Below are positions 9,795 to 19,299 of a stretch of DNA of 64,000 nucleotides, one piece after another. The position numbers were made by a program, and so were the translations under genes. Positions within the stretch are counted from its first letter, which is position 1; each line of letters starts with the position of its first letter. Source of the DNA: an uncultured Chromatiaceae bacterium. Its GTDB lineage: Bacteria; Pseudomonadota; Gammaproteobacteria; Chromatiales; Chromatiaceae. Location: the NCBI GenBank assembly GCA_937923175.1, contig CALALB010000023.1, positions 48,563 to 112,562 on the forward strand, written 5' to 3'. The notes below the pieces were generated by a model. It worked only from the letters and a program-made list of their open reading frames with translations, ran no database searches and was not told the DNA's origin.

Positions 9795-10457
9795 CTACTT
9801 CTGATCAAAGCGATAACCAAAAAGCTCGATGTCGCGGGCAAAATGGCGGGCGACCAACTCTGCAGTCTCATCGGTGTAATAGGTCCGCCAATCGCGTTGG
9901 CGATCCTTGGCCTGCCGGCGATGGGGTAGGGGAGGGGGCTTGATCCCGAGCCGTTTGCAGATCTCTAAAAAGTCCTCCTGGAGGCGTTCATAGCGTCCCA
10001 CATAGTCAACAATGATCCTGCCCTTGAGGTCGATCAGATAATCGCTCTGGGGGGTGATCGAGGTATCCAGGTGATATTGATAGGGTCGATTGGGATCGAG
10101 CTTCCAGCGCAAAAAGTCGGTGAAATCCCCATGCACTCCGAGATATTGGGGGCGCTCGCGACGGATATGATGGAATGAGCTGACCTGTAGATCCCAGGGA
10201 TTGCGGACAAAGGCGAATTTAAACAGGCGGTCGAAATATTCCTTGGGCAGAAGCTCTTGCGCTAGGATGATCTTGGCATGGCGCGGTAGCTTAGTCCCGA
10301 GCCGATGGCCAGTGAGATGGCTCAGCCGCCCGCACAGCCACATCGGATAGTACCAAGGGTCGCGCCAAAGCAAAGGTTTAAGTGCTGCGCGCACGCTGGT
10401 CCCGCCGGTTTTGGCAATATGGACAAAGAGAAAACGATGACGGTGGGAGAGCAGCAT
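9795..10457 (-). CDS. Sulfotransferase family 2 protein
   Basis: PAPS-dependent sulfotransferase of 220 residues. The 5'-phosphosulfate loop is seen in FLFVHIAKTGGTSVR near the N terminus and the 3'-phosphate-binding segment in FAFVRNPWDLQVSSFHH around residue 85. It probably sulfates a surface glycan or another carbohydrate; the acceptor is unknown. It lies 43 bases after xerC on the same strand and may be the tail of that operon, although its role is unrelated. The ATG at 10457 is the only reasonable start. Confidence 0.85.
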   Translation of the reverse strand: MLLSHRHRFLFVHIAKTGGTSVRAALKPLLWRDPWYYPMWLCGRLSHLTGHRLGTKLPRHAKIILAQELLPKEYFDRLFKFAFVRNPWDLQVSSFHHIRRERPQYLGVHGDFTDFLRWKLDPNRPYQYHLDTSITPQSDYLIDLKGRIIVDYVGRYERLQEDFLEICKRLGIKPPPLPHRRQAKDRQRDWRTYYTDETAELVARHFARDIELFGYRFDQK

Positions 10458-10500
10458 CGCAAGTCCAGTTGGTTAGGCTAGCTGCACTGGAATCTCCAGT

Positions 10501-11418
10501 TCAGAGATCCTTTTTCTTGCGCGCCCGCGGATGCGCCTGGTCATAGACCTGGGCAAGGTGCTGGAAGTCCAGGTGGGTGTAGATCTGGGTGGTGCCGATC
10601 CCTGCATGACCCAAAAGCTCCTGGACGGCCCGGAGATCACCGGATGATTCAAGAAGATGGGTGGCAAAGCTGTGTCTGAGAAGATGGGGATGCAGGTGTT
10701 GGCCGGCGCCGCGTGCGAGCGCCCAACGGGCTAGGCGTTGTTCGACCGTGCGCGGATGAATGCGCCGACCGCGTTGGCTGACAAAGAGCGCGGGTTCATC
10801 GGGGGCAGCGAGACCGGCGCGGATCCTCAGCCACTGGCGGATGGCCGCGCACGCCTTGCTGCCGACCGGCACCTGTCGTTCCTTACTGCCCTTGCCAACT
10901 ACCCGGACCTCGCCTGCTTGCAGGTCGATATCGCTGAGATTCAAACCTACGAGCTCGGCAAGACGCAGGCCAGATGAATACAAAAGCTCGACCATGGCGG
11001 TATCGCGGAGACTGAGCGGATCCTCCGCAGGCATGTCGAGCAAGGCACTGAGCTGATCGGCATCCAGGATCTTGGGCAATGAGCGGGGCGACTTGGGGGC
11101 ACGCACCCCAGCAGCCGGATTGGCCTGGGTCTGATCCTCGCGGATCAGCCAGCGATAAAAGGTCCGCAAGCTAGACAGCTCGCGTTGCAGGGTCTTGGCG
11201 CTAAGACCCTGCCGATGCCGCCAGGCCAGATATCCTCGAATGCTGGTCTCGTCGATCCGGGCAAGGGGGCTGTGGCCGTATTGGGTTAGCCAGCGGTCGA
11301 TCTGGATCAGATCGCGCCGATAGGCCGCTACTGTGTGTTTAGATAGGCGACGTTCCTGGGCCAGATGCTCGCAAAAACGGGCCAGGGTTGGAGACAGGGT
11401 TTCAGGGATGTCCGTCAT
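10501..11418 (-). CDS. xerC: Tyrosine recombinase XerC
   Basis: Site-specific recombinase that with XerD resolves chromosome dimers at dif. The 305-residue product has the N-terminal SAM-like DNA-binding domain (LSKHTVAAYRRDL) and the catalytic domain with Arg in SSGLRLAEL, the HLLRHSFATH box, LGHAGIGTTQIYTH and the nucleophilic Tyr in that last motif. The ATG at 11418 overlaps the DUF484 stop as ATGA; a TTG six bases upstream is less likely. A candidate dif lies in the same window at 24243-24270. Confidence 0.95.
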   Translation of the reverse strand: MTDIPETLSPTLARFCEHLAQERRLSKHTVAAYRRDLIQIDRWLTQYGHSPLARIDETSIRGYLAWRHRQGLSAKTLQRELSSLRTFYRWLIREDQTQANPAAGVRAPKSPRSLPKILDADQLSALLDMPAEDPLSLRDTAMVELLYSSGLRLAELVGLNLSDIDLQAGEVRVVGKGSKERQVPVGSKACAAIRQWLRIRAGLAAPDEPALFVSQRGRRIHPRTVEQRLARWALARGAGQHLHPHLLRHSFATHLLESSGDLRAVQELLGHAGIGTTQIYTHLDFQHLAQVYDQAHPRARKKKDL

Positions 11419-12134
11419 TGGCAATGACCGATGGGAACAGTCCTTAGTTTTTGGCTGAGGAGCTCGCCGAGGCGACTCAAGATATCGATGTTTGCATCAG
11501 GGGAAAAGTGTCCCGGATCGGTATTGCCAAGGGCAATCACCCCCCATTGCTCCTCGGTCTGCAGGGGAATGATGGCGGCGGATTGAATGATTGCCCCGGT
11601 CTCACCAAATAATATCTGAGCCTGTTTGGCTTTTAAGGGACCGCACAGGGCGCGGTGGTGGTCGATAAACTCCTTGAAAGAGGCTGCCAACGGATCTGAG
11701 ATGACATTAGCCGGTCCATGTCGGGCAAAGAGCTTGAGCATCATGGCATCGGCGCCAAACGCCCGGGGTAAGGTCTCGCGCACTAGGTGACAGAACTGGT
11801 CAGGCCGCTCGATGGCAATCAGCCGAAGGCTGAGGGCATGCAAGCGATTGACCAAGGTTTCATATTCGCGCGCCCGGGCGATCAGGTGCGCCAGGCGCCT
11901 GCGCTCGGTAGCAAGCTGAAGGCGCAGGCGTTGGGCCTGATACTCAATCAATGAGGCCACACCGGCTGGCAGGCGATGAGGTACATCGATGACCGCCAGG
12001 ACCTCGGGGTGGTTGAGCAAAAAGTCGGGATGGGCGAGTAGATAGGCAACGACCTGGCGTTCCTGAATGGGTCTACAACCCTGATCCTGTTCTGTCTGGT
12101 GGCTCATCGCGGCTGACTCAGCGCTCGATTTCAC
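11415..12134 (-). CDS. DUF484 family protein
   Basis: Member of the DUF484 family, a GAF-like fold conserved between dapF and xerC in gammaproteobacteria; function is not established. The N-terminal part has the family pattern [20 protein letters not shown] predicted coiled coil follows ([29 protein letters not shown]), then the GAF-like region to the C terminus. Two starts are possible: a GTG at 12134, overlapping dapF by 17 bases, or an ATG at 12107, ten bases past the dapF stop. The ATG gives 230 residues. Confidence 0.85.
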   Translation of the reverse strand: MKSSAESAAMSHQTEQDQGCRPIQERQVVAYLLAHPDFLLNHPEVLAVIDVPHRLPAGVASLIEYQAQRLRLQLATERRRLAHLIARAREYETLVNRLHALSLRLIAIERPDQFCHLVRETLPRAFGADAMMLKLFARHGPANVISDPLAASFKEFIDHHRALCGPLKAKQAQILFGETGAIIQSAAIIPLQTEEQWGVIALGNTDPGHFSPDANIDILSRLGELLSQKLRTVPIGHCQ

Positions 12135-12948
12135 CCTCGAAGACCCGCTCGGCCGGGCCTGTCATCCAGACTGGCTGATCTGGACCCTGCCATTCAATCC
12201 ACAGGCTACCGCCTGGCAGGCTGACCTGGACACACTGGCCCAGCAAACCGAGCCGTTGTCCACTAACTGCGGCAGCACAGGCGCCGCTGCCGCAGGCAAG
12301 CGTCTCGCCGACCCCCCGCTCATAGACCCGCAGGCGGATAGCGTCTGACCCCAAAATCTGCATAAAGCCGACATTGACCCGCCTTGGGAAACGCGGATGG
12401 CGCTCGATTAAGGGTCCAAGCTCAGCGACCGGTGCGCTGTCCACATCCTCGACCACCAGGACCGCATGCGGGTTGCCTAGCGAGAGGGCGCTCAGATGTA
12501 GGCGCTGGTTTATCAGCTCGATCTCGTAGATCAAGGCAGGTGCCTCGGCGATGAAAGGGATCTGGGGCGGATCGAAGACCGGAATGCCCATATCGACCCG
12601 CACCTGCCCGTCCGGTTCCAGAGAGAGGCGAATCACGCCAGCGGCGGTGCCAACTGGAATCTCATCCTTGGCGGTTAAACCCTGATCGCGGACAAAACGG
12701 GCAAGACAGCGCGCACCATTGCCGCATTGTTCGACCTCGCTGCCATCGGCATTGAAGATCCGGTAGTGAAAATCCGTTCCAGGCAAGCGGGCAGGCTCGA
12801 CCACCAGGACCTGGTCGCAGCCGATCCCAAACCGCCGGTCGGCGAGACGGCGGATTAGGGCAGGATCGAGGTCGAGCTGCTGGCGTATCCCATCGAGGAC
12901 CACGAAATCATTGCCCAGACCCTGCATCTTGGTAAAACGTAACCTCAT
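12118..12948 (-). CDS. dapF: Diaminopimelate epimerase
   Basis: Converts LL- to meso-diaminopimelate for lysine and peptidoglycan synthesis. The N-terminal [15 protein letters not shown] is diagnostic, and the two catalytic cysteines lie in EQCGNGARC and [11 protein letters not shown]. The 276 residues match the family length. The ATG at 12948 overlaps the methyltransferase stop as ATGA, which fixes the start. It forms one operon with lysA upstream and DUF484-xerC downstream. Confidence 0.96.
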   Translation of the reverse strand: MRLRFTKMQGLGNDFVVLDGIRQQLDLDPALIRRLADRRFGIGCDQVLVVEPARLPGTDFHYRIFNADGSEVEQCGNGARCLARFVRDQGLTAKDEIPVGTAAGVIRLSLEPDGQVRVDMGIPVFDPPQIPFIAEAPALIYEIELINQRLHLSALSLGNPHAVLVVEDVDSAPVAELGPLIERHPRFPRRVNVGFMQILGSDAIRLRVYERGVGETLACGSGACAAAVSGQRLGLLGQCVQVSLPGGSLWIEWQGPDQPVWMTGPAERVFEGEIER

Positions 12949-13619
12949 GCCGGCAAAAACCCCATGACCGCCAGATGTCGATCGCTGACCACCGCGACCT
13001 CCAAGCATTCCAGATCCGCTGCCCGAAGCTGGGCGCTAACCTCGGCCGGTTCAAAGGCAGCGTAGAGTGAGTTGCGAAAGTCGCGTTTGAGGATCTCGGA
13101 CTCAGCTCCAGCGTAGGTCTCAACCAGGGCCTCGACCCAGCCCGGCGAGGCGGGACGCATCAGATCCATAATCAAAACCGGCGCACCTGCTTTGGCGGTC
13201 GCCCGGATCGTCCGCCAGAGTACCTGGGGGTCGGGCAGATGATGGAGCAGGCTGTTGGAGATCACCAGGTCATAATAGGCGTGCGGCAGGCGTTCAGAGG
13301 GGATGCGATCCCAGAGTAAACGGATGCGCGCCTTTAAGGCCGGTTCGGCGGCAAATGCCTGCGCAGCAAGCGCCAACATGGCCCGGGAGCCATCGAGCGC
13401 ATCGCATTGGGCATTCGGATAGGCGCGCAGGAAACGGATTGGGATATCCGCCGGGCCGCAACCGAGATCAAGCGTCTGCAGCGCTCGCTGTGACTCAGGC
13501 ACTAGCCTCTGCAGAAGACGGATGAACAGGGTATTGGACTCGGTGAAATCGGCCTCGGCATAGGCACGGGCCTGATCCTCAGCCTCCATGAGCTCCTCAG
13601 GTTCGGGACGGCGTTGCAT
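12945..13619 (-). CDS. Class I SAM-dependent methyltransferase
   Basis: A 224-residue Rossmann-fold methyltransferase with motif [15 protein letters not shown], an acidic end to strand 2 (CDALDGS), and a motif IV-like region [17 protein letters not shown]. The HHLPDP pattern suggests a small-molecule or tRNA/rRNA-modifying type, but the substrate is unknown. It sits between lysA (gap of five bases) and dapF (four-base overlap). Its place inside the diaminopimelate operon is clear while its function there is not. Confidence 0.85.
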   Translation of the reverse strand: MQRRPEPEELMEAEDQARAYAEADFTESNTLFIRLLQRLVPESQRALQTLDLGCGPADIPIRFLRAYPNAQCDALDGSRAMLALAAQAFAAEPALKARIRLLWDRIPSERLPHAYYDLVISNSLLHHLPDPQVLWRTIRATAKAGAPVLIMDLMRPASPGWVEALVETYAGAESEILKRDFRNSLYAAFEPAEVSAQLRAADLECLEVAVVSDRHLAVMGFLPA

Positions 13620-13624
13620 GGGTG

Positions 13625-14884
13625 TTATGCTGGGTCAGCAGGCAAGAGATGTTCATTGGCATAAAGCTCTAAGAGCATTTCGCGCGAGCGCACCAGATAG
13701 GCGCGCCCGCCATCGACCATAACCTCGGCGGCGCGCGGGCGGCTGTTATAGTTTGAGCTCATGCTAAAGCCGTAGGCGCCGGCGCCGCGGATCGCCAAGA
13801 GATCGCCCTCCGCAAGCGCCAGATAGCGGTCCTTGCCGAGAAAATCGGCCGTCTCGCAGATCGGCCCGACGAGGTCGTAGCGCAATGGCTCGGCATCGGT
13901 TTCTTGGATAACCCGCACGATCTCCTGTTGGGCCTGATAGAGCGCGGGGCGCATGAGGTCATTCATCGCTGCATCCAGGATCGCAAAATGCCGATGCGGG
14001 CCCTGTTTGAGATATTCGACGCGGGTCAGCAGCACCCCGGCATTCCCTGCAATGGCACGCCCAGGCTCAAGTAGCACCGTATAGGGGCGCTTGGCGAGCA
14101 AATGGCCTAAGGCTGCTGCATAGGCCGCAGGCTCAGGCGGATGCTCGTCCCGATAACGGATCCCCAATCCCCCGCCGAGATCCAGCTCGCGGATGGGGAT
14201 ACCGATCCCACAGAGACGGTCGGCTAGCGCCAAGACCCGTTCGGCGGCCGCGATGAACGGGGCCAGGTCGGTTAACTGCGAGCCGATATGACAATCGACC
14301 CCGATGACCTCGAGGTTCGGCATGGCCGCCGCAAGGGCATAGAGATCCTCAGCCTCATCGATCGGCAGTCCGAATTTGTTTTCCTTCAGCCCAGTGGCGA
14401 TATAAGGATGGGTTTGGGGGTCAACATCTGGATTGACCCTTAAGGCGATTGGCGCCCTGAGTCCGAGTTCCCCAGCGATCCGGTCGATCCGCACGAGCTC
14501 GGACTCGGATTCGACATTGAAGCAGCGGATACCGACCTGGAGCGCACCCTGGATCTCATCGACGCGTTTGCCTACCCCTGAAAAGACCACCTTGCCCGGA
14601 TCGCCACCCGCAGCCAGCACCCGCTCGAGCTCACCGACCGAGACGATATCAAATCCAGAGCCTAGGCGGGCTAATATGTTCAATACCGCCAGGTTTGAGT
14701 TGGATTTGACCGAAAAACAGATGAGATGCGGATGATCGCGAAAGGCGCGATCGAATGCCCGCCAATGGTGCTCAAGCGTAGCGCGCGAATAGACATAACA
14801 GGGGGTGCCAAAACGCTCGGCGATCTCAGTGAGGGGGACATCCTCAGCATACAGGATGCCATTGCGGTCGTTGAAATGATCCAC
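13625..14884 (-). CDS. lysA: Diaminopimelate decarboxylase
   Basis: PLP-dependent final step of lysine synthesis. The 419-residue product carries the cofactor lysine in CFSVKSNSN, the GVDCHIGSQ loop, LDLGGGLGI, the phosphate-binding EPGRAI, and the active-site Cys in GPICETADFLG. The start is a GTG at 14884 reading VDHFNDRNGILY, which matches the family N terminus; the longer frame upstream runs through lptM and is not coding. Nineteen bases separate it from lptM. Confidence 0.94.
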   Translation of the reverse strand: MDHFNDRNGILYAEDVPLTEIAERFGTPCYVYSRATLEHHWRAFDRAFRDHPHLICFSVKSNSNLAVLNILARLGSGFDIVSVGELERVLAAGGDPGKVVFSGVGKRVDEIQGALQVGIRCFNVESESELVRIDRIAGELGLRAPIALRVNPDVDPQTHPYIATGLKENKFGLPIDEAEDLYALAAAMPNLEVIGVDCHIGSQLTDLAPFIAAAERVLALADRLCGIGIPIRELDLGGGLGIRYRDEHPPEPAAYAAALGHLLAKRPYTVLLEPGRAIAGNAGVLLTRVEYLKQGPHRHFAILDAAMNDLMRPALYQAQQEIVRVIQETDAEPLRYDLVGPICETADFLGKDRYLALAEGDLLAIRGAGAYGFSMSSNYNSRPRAAEVMVDGGRAYLVRSREMLLELYANEHLLPADPA

Positions 14885-14903
14885 CTTGGATAGCCCTGGA
14901 TAC

Positions 14904-15089
14904 TCAACCCAGGCCTGCCGAGGTCTTGGGCATGGCCGGAGGTAGGTTTGGGAGATCCTCGCCGCGCGGCGGTGGTGCTGTCGGTTCGGGACGATAAAGC
15001 TCGCCCTTCTGCCCACATGCATTGAGCATGGCAGTTGTCCCAAGCAGGACAATCAATGCGGTCAATAGGGTACTAGCCCAGCAGCGCAT
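14904..15089 (-). CDS. lptM: LPS-assembly lipoprotein LptM (YifL)
   Basis: Small lipoprotein of 61 residues, known to assist LptD oxidative maturation. The signal peptide MRCWASTLLTALIVLLG ends in a lipobox LNAC, and the mature start CGQKGELY matches the family CGLKGPLY. The rest is a short proline-rich tail. The position directly before lysA/dapF is the conserved one. The ATG at 15089 is chosen because residues before it do not fit a signal peptide. Confidence 0.88.
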   Translation of the reverse strand: MRCWASTLLTALIVLLGTTAMLNACGQKGELYRPEPTAPPPRGEDLPNLPPAMPKTSAGLG

Positions 15090-15162
15090 GGTCTTCAAGG
15101 ATTCCGCCTGGATGATCCGCCAAGTATATCGATTGGACGCTGGCCTGTCCTGGCTGCTGAGC

Positions 15163-16002
15163 TCAGGGGCCAGCCGGCGCAACGGCGCGCAGCTCGATCA
15201 GCACCTGTCCAGCGGCGTCGAGCAGGCTGAGGCGGTCGCCGAGGACCCGATAGGTCTGTACGCGTCCCAGAGTTTGGCGATACCCCTGAGCCTGGCGCTC
15301 CCGATCTGGGCCCGCTGGACAGGCCATGGAGGTGACGCCGATGGGTCCAAGGCTGAGCGACTGGCCGGAGCGCACGAAACCGCTCAGATAATGGTTACAG
15401 CCATCGAAGCCGCTGATCCGCCCCTGGGGGTCAAAGGTCAAATCAATCCGGGCGCGCGGTTTAACCAGATCCCTTTGGCTATCGGCATAGCCCTCAACGC
15501 GCCAGGTGCGACCTGTCAGCCCTTGGGGCTCTGGATCGGCAGTCAAGGGGGTCAGGCTGAGGAGCCATTGGCCAGATTCATCCATGAGCTCGAGCCGTCC
15601 ATCCGCCAGGCGATAATGAGCAGCAGCCTGGAGGTGACGACTGACTGCGCTCTCCTGCTGCATGAGCGGTTCCGGACAGGCCATCCGGGTTGCAGCAAGA
15701 CCGGATAGGCGCCAGACATCGGCCTCGGCCTGATAGCGTCCTTGGATCTGATTGCAGCCGGCGCTGCCTGAAAGCTGGCCATCGGCAAAACGAAAATGCG
15801 GTGGGCGGCCTTCTGCCAAGGGGGTTAAGGTTTGTGAACCCTGCCGGTAGGCGATCAGGCGCCAATCCTGGCCCTCAAAGGGTGCCGGCTGGGGCTGGAC
15901 CCTGGGGTTAGGGGGCTCGATGGACTCGGTCTGGGCCTGCACGAGCAATGACCAGCCGCAGATCAGGGTCAAGATCAACGAGGTGCACTGGTGGTGATAC
16001 AT
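15163..16002 (-). CDS. Exported protein with two META (HslJ-like) domains
   Basis: A signal peptide (MYHHQCTSLILTLICGWSL, cleavage likely after VQA) precedes two tandem META domains, about 45-150 and 165-270. Each has the family core: DWRLIAYR, then SGSAGCNQIQGRY, then TRMACP in the first; TWRVEGYA, then SGFDGCNHYLSG, then TSMACP in the second. The paired GCN and MACP cysteines could form a disulfide in each domain. The family is linked to heat-shock and envelope stress proteins, but no biochemical activity is known. The start is the ATG at 16002. Confidence 0.82.
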   Translation of the reverse strand: MYHHQCTSLILTLICGWSLLVQAQTESIEPPNPRVQPQPAPFEGQDWRLIAYRQGSQTLTPLAEGRPPHFRFADGQLSGSAGCNQIQGRYQAEADVWRLSGLAATRMACPEPLMQQESAVSRHLQAAAHYRLADGRLELMDESGQWLLSLTPLTADPEPQGLTGRTWRVEGYADSQRDLVKPRARIDLTFDPQGRISGFDGCNHYLSGFVRSGQSLSLGPIGVTSMACPAGPDRERQAQGYRQTLGRVQTYRVLGDRLSLLDAAGQVLIELRAVAPAGP

Positions 16003-16187
16003 GCTGCGATCCTTGAATTGGCTTACAAGGTACCTGTCGGGCGTATAGTCATTGCTTGATCCATCCTGAATGGCTCGATTGTCCATGGCTCAACAAAGGG
16101 ATGCAATTGCCGTTCGGCTTTTTGGATAATGAAGGGCGGGGTCCGGGCCATCCTGGGCAAATCCTAGGGGTTGACAAGGCGAAACAG

Positions 16188-17306
16188 ATGCGATTCATCG
16201 ATCTGAAGACCCAGTATGGGCGCATCGCGCCTGCTTTGCGGGCGCGTCTTAATGCGGTACTCGAACACGGGCAATTCATCCTCGGCCCTGAGGTGCGGTT
16301 GCTCGAGGAGCGTCTCGCCGAATTCGTCGGCGTGCGCCATTGTATCGGGGTGGCAAGCGGCACCGACGCCCTTCTAATCGCGATGATGGCCCTGGGGATC
16401 GGCCGCGGCGATGAGGTGATTACGTCGGCTTTTAGTTTCTTTGCCACCGCCGAGACGATTGCGCTTTTAGGCGCGCGGCCGGTCTTTGTCGATATCGATC
16501 CAGCCACCTATACCCTGGACCCGAGCAAGCTCGCGGCGGCGATCACCGGTCGTACCCGAGCCATCATCCCAGTCTCGCTCTATGGTCAGTGCGCCGACAT
16601 GGATGCGATCAACAGCATCGCCTCAGGTTACCGGATCCCAGTGATCGAGGATGCCGCGCAAAGCCTGGGGGCGCTCTATCGCGGGCGTCGCTCCTGCGCG
16701 CTCTCGACCATCGGGTGCACGTCCTTCTTTCCCTCCAAACCCTTGGGCGCCTACGGCGATGGTGGTGCCTGTTTTACCGATGATGACGCCCTGGCCCAGG
16801 CCATGCGCGAGATCCGAGACCATGGGCAGGACCGACGTTATCACCACCCTCGGCTGGGTCTCAACGGGCGCCTCGATACCCTCCAGGCAGCGGTTTTGCT
16901 TGCCAAGCTCGAGATCTTCGCTGAAGAGATCGCGGCACGCACCCGTATCGGCGGCCGCTATACCGAGCTCTTTCAGGCGCATGGCGCTGTTGGGACCGAT
17001 ATCGGTGGCACCCCTCTACTGACACCCTATATCCATCCAGACAACCAGTCGGTTTATGCCCAATATACAGTCCAGGTCGAGCGGCGGGATGAGGTGGCAG
17101 CCATATTGGCCCAGCAGGGTATCCCGACGGCGATCCACTATCCGCTCCCCCTCAATGAACAGCCCGTTTTTTCTGGACTGACTCAGGTCGAATACCCGAT
17201 CAGCGCTCAGGCCGCCCAGCGGGTATTAAGCCTCCCGATGCATCCCTATCTGGACGAGGTCACCCAGGAGCGAATCGTCACCGCTGTGATCCAGGCACTC
17301 AGATGA
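16188..17306 (+). CDS. DegT/DnrJ/EryC1/StrS aminotransferase
   Basis: PLP-dependent sugar aminotransferase of 372 residues acting on a nucleotide-bound keto-sugar, probably for surface polysaccharide. The N terminus MRFIDLKTQYGRI is typical. The cofactor site shows GVASGTDAL and the Schiff-base lysine in FFPSKPLGAYGDGG. The start is the ATG at 16188, with an AAGG eight bases before it. The last bases overlap the following diguanylate cyclase (ATGA), so glycan synthesis and c-di-GMP signalling may be co-expressed. It resembles WbpE/WecE-type enzymes; the exact sugar is unknown. Confidence 0.87.
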   Translation: MRFIDLKTQYGRIAPALRARLNAVLEHGQFILGPEVRLLEERLAEFVGVRHCIGVASGTDALLIAMMALGIGRGDEVITSAFSFFATAETIALLGARPVFVDIDPATYTLDPSKLAAAITGRTRAIIPVSLYGQCADMDAINSIASGYRIPVIEDAAQSLGALYRGRRSCALSTIGCTSFFPSKPLGAYGDGGACFTDDDALAQAMREIRDHGQDRRYHHPRLGLNGRLDTLQAAVLLAKLEIFAEEIAARTRIGGRYTELFQAHGAVGTDIGGTPLLTPYIHPDNQSVYAQYTVQVERRDEVAAILAQQGIPTAIHYPLPLNEQPVFSGLTQVEYPISAQAAQRVLSLPMHPYLDEVTQERIVTAVIQALR

Positions 17307-18619
17307 TCGACCTGCGCTCAAACCAAACCCCTGAACCCTTTCCCTCAGAGACAAAGATCAGCGAGCGTGTTTTACTCATCGATGACAGTCAGGCCATCAG
17401 TCGCTTATTGCGCGCCCGCTGTCAGGACTTGGCAGGGGCCGAGGCGGAGATCGCGGGATCATTGGCAGAGACACGGGCCCTCTTGGCCGAGCGACCTGAA
17501 CGTTTCTTTGTCGCTGTCGTAGATCTCAATCTACCGGATGCGAGCGAGGGCGAGGCGGTCGATCTAGTTCAGGCATATGGCATTCCGGCGATCGTCCTCA
17601 CTGCCAATTACGACGAGGCTACCCGCGAGCGCATGCTTGATAAGGAGGTGGTCGATTATTTGCTGAAAAATAGCCTGCACGAGATCGATCAAGTGGCGAT
17701 GCTCGTGCGGCGCATCAATCGCAACCGCCAGGTTCGGGTGCTGGTGGTCGATGATTCTCGCACCTTTCGCGCTTATCTCGTCAAGCTGTTAGCACTCCAT
17801 CGCTTCCAGGTGATCGAGGCCGCCGATGGCCGCGCGGCGCTCGAGATCGTCAAGGCCAATCCAGGGATCGAGCTTGTGATCACCGACTATCACATGCCTG
17901 AAATGAATGGGTTGACCCTGGTCAGCGCCCTACGTCAATTATATCCGCGCTCCGAGCTTGCAATCATCGGTTTATCCGAGCGGGGGTCGGCGGCGCTATC
18001 GGCGCGTCTGCTCAAGAATGGAGCCAATGATTTTATTCACAAGCCATTCCTCCCAGAGGAGTTCTATTGCCGAGTTATTCAAAATATTGAACAGATCGAG
18101 CTCATCCGCACAATTCGCGACGTTTCGGTACGCGATTATCTGACTGGACTTTACAATCGCCGCTATCTGTTTGAGACCGGTGAGGTCCTTTATGCGTCGG
18201 CTAAACGGCGCAAGCTTAACCTAGCGGCGGTGATCCTCGATATCGATCACTTCAAGCGGATCAATGATACCTACGGACATCTCGCCGGCGATCGGGTCAT
18301 CCGCGAGATAGCGCGTGTCCTATCCTGCGGGGTGCGCCAGTCGGATCTACTCGGGCGCTATGGCGGTGAGGAATTCTGTATCCTGTTGACTGGTCTTGAG
18401 GTCGATGATCTCAAGATTGTCCTTGAACGATTACGGTCAACAGTCGAGGCAACGCGGATCGTACACGAGGGAAACGAGATCTCAGCGACCATTAGCCTGG
18501 GCGCAACCCTGGATTTGGCCGATAGCCTCCAGGCCATGATCGAGCGCGCCGATGCCTGTCTTTATCAGGCCAAGCAGGGTGGACGGAATCGCTTCGTGAT
18601 CGATCAGATGAATGAATAG
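17303..18619 (+). CDS. Response regulator REC-REC-GGDEF diguanylate cyclase
   Basis: Two receiver domains precede a cyclase in this 438-residue protein. The first (about 22-140) has Asp in AVVDLNLPD and Lys in YLLKNS. The second (about 148-265) has VITDYHMPEMNG and Lys in FIHKPF. The GGDEF domain (about 280-435) has an intact GGEEF and an RQSD I-site just upstream. It should synthesise c-di-GMP under control of an unlinked kinase. It overlaps the aminotransferase by four bases. Confidence 0.92.
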   Translation: MIDLRSNQTPEPFPSETKISERVLLIDDSQAISRLLRARCQDLAGAEAEIAGSLAETRALLAERPERFFVAVVDLNLPDASEGEAVDLVQAYGIPAIVLTANYDEATRERMLDKEVVDYLLKNSLHEIDQVAMLVRRINRNRQVRVLVVDDSRTFRAYLVKLLALHRFQVIEAADGRAALEIVKANPGIELVITDYHMPEMNGLTLVSALRQLYPRSELAIIGLSERGSAALSARLLKNGANDFIHKPFLPEEFYCRVIQNIEQIELIRTIRDVSVRDYLTGLYNRRYLFETGEVLYASAKRRKLNLAAVILDIDHFKRINDTYGHLAGDRVIREIARVLSCGVRQSDLLGRYGGEEFCILLTGLEVDDLKIVLERLRSTVEATRIVHEGNEISATISLGATLDLADSLQAMIERADACLYQAKQGGRNRFVIDQMNE

Positions 18620-18756
18620 CGATTGTTGAAACTCGCAATCCAGATAGCGACTGTGGTTTTTGCAACAATTTATTCATTTGACCTGCACTCGGCCTATCCC
18701 TATAGTCATCTAACAGGCATTGATCACGATGAATGCGCTATGCGCAGGATATGCCT

Positions 18757-19299
18757 ATGGCCGAACACATCTATAATGTTTTATTTATTTGCACCGGTAA
18801 CTCAGCACGCAGCATCATGGCCGAGCGGATCATCGAGCGCTGGGGACAGGGGCGTTTCCGTGGATTCAGTGCTGGTAGCCACCCAAAGGGTGAGGTCCAT
18901 CCCTTGGCGCTTGAGCTCCTGAAGCGCAATAATTATCCGATCGAAGGTCTGCGCAGTAAGGACTGGTCTGAGTTTGCGCGTCCTGACGCGCCGGTCATGG
19001 ACTTTGTCTTTACAGTCTGTGATAAGGCAGCGGGGGAGATATGTCCAGTTTGGCCTGGTCAGCCGATGACCGCGCACTGGGGGGTGGAAGATCCCGCGGC
19101 TGTCGAAGGGGATGAGGTGACCCAGCTGATGGCCTTCCGCACCGCCTTTCGCGAGCTTGAAAACAGGATCAAGATCTTTGTTGCTTTGCCGCTTGCCTCG
19201 CTCGATCGTCTGAAACTGCAGCGTGAACTCGATCGGATCGGCCAGACCCGTTTAGCAGAAACGCATCCTCCAGAAGATCAAGAGCCTGACGGGTCTTGA
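18757..19299 (+). CDS. arsC: Arsenate reductase, LMW-phosphatase type
   Basis: Reduces arsenate to arsenite using a CX5R phosphate loop: CTGNSARS near the N terminus, with the additional cysteines in VCDKAAGEICPVWPG. ArsC enzymes of this type couple to thioredoxin or glutaredoxin/mycothiol; the partner cannot be told here. AGGA at 18746-18749 is seven bases before the ATG at 18757, so I prefer that over the in-frame ATGs at 18733 and 18751. No arsR or arsB is adjacent. The 3' end overlaps the convergent EAL gene by 22 bases. Confidence 0.88.
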   Translation: MAEHIYNVLFICTGNSARSIMAERIIERWGQGRFRGFSAGSHPKGEVHPLALELLKRNNYPIEGLRSKDWSEFARPDAPVMDFVFTVCDKAAGEICPVWPGQPMTAHWGVEDPAAVEGDEVTQLMAFRTAFRELENRIKIFVALPLASLDRLKLQRELDRIGQTRLAETHPPEDQEPDGS

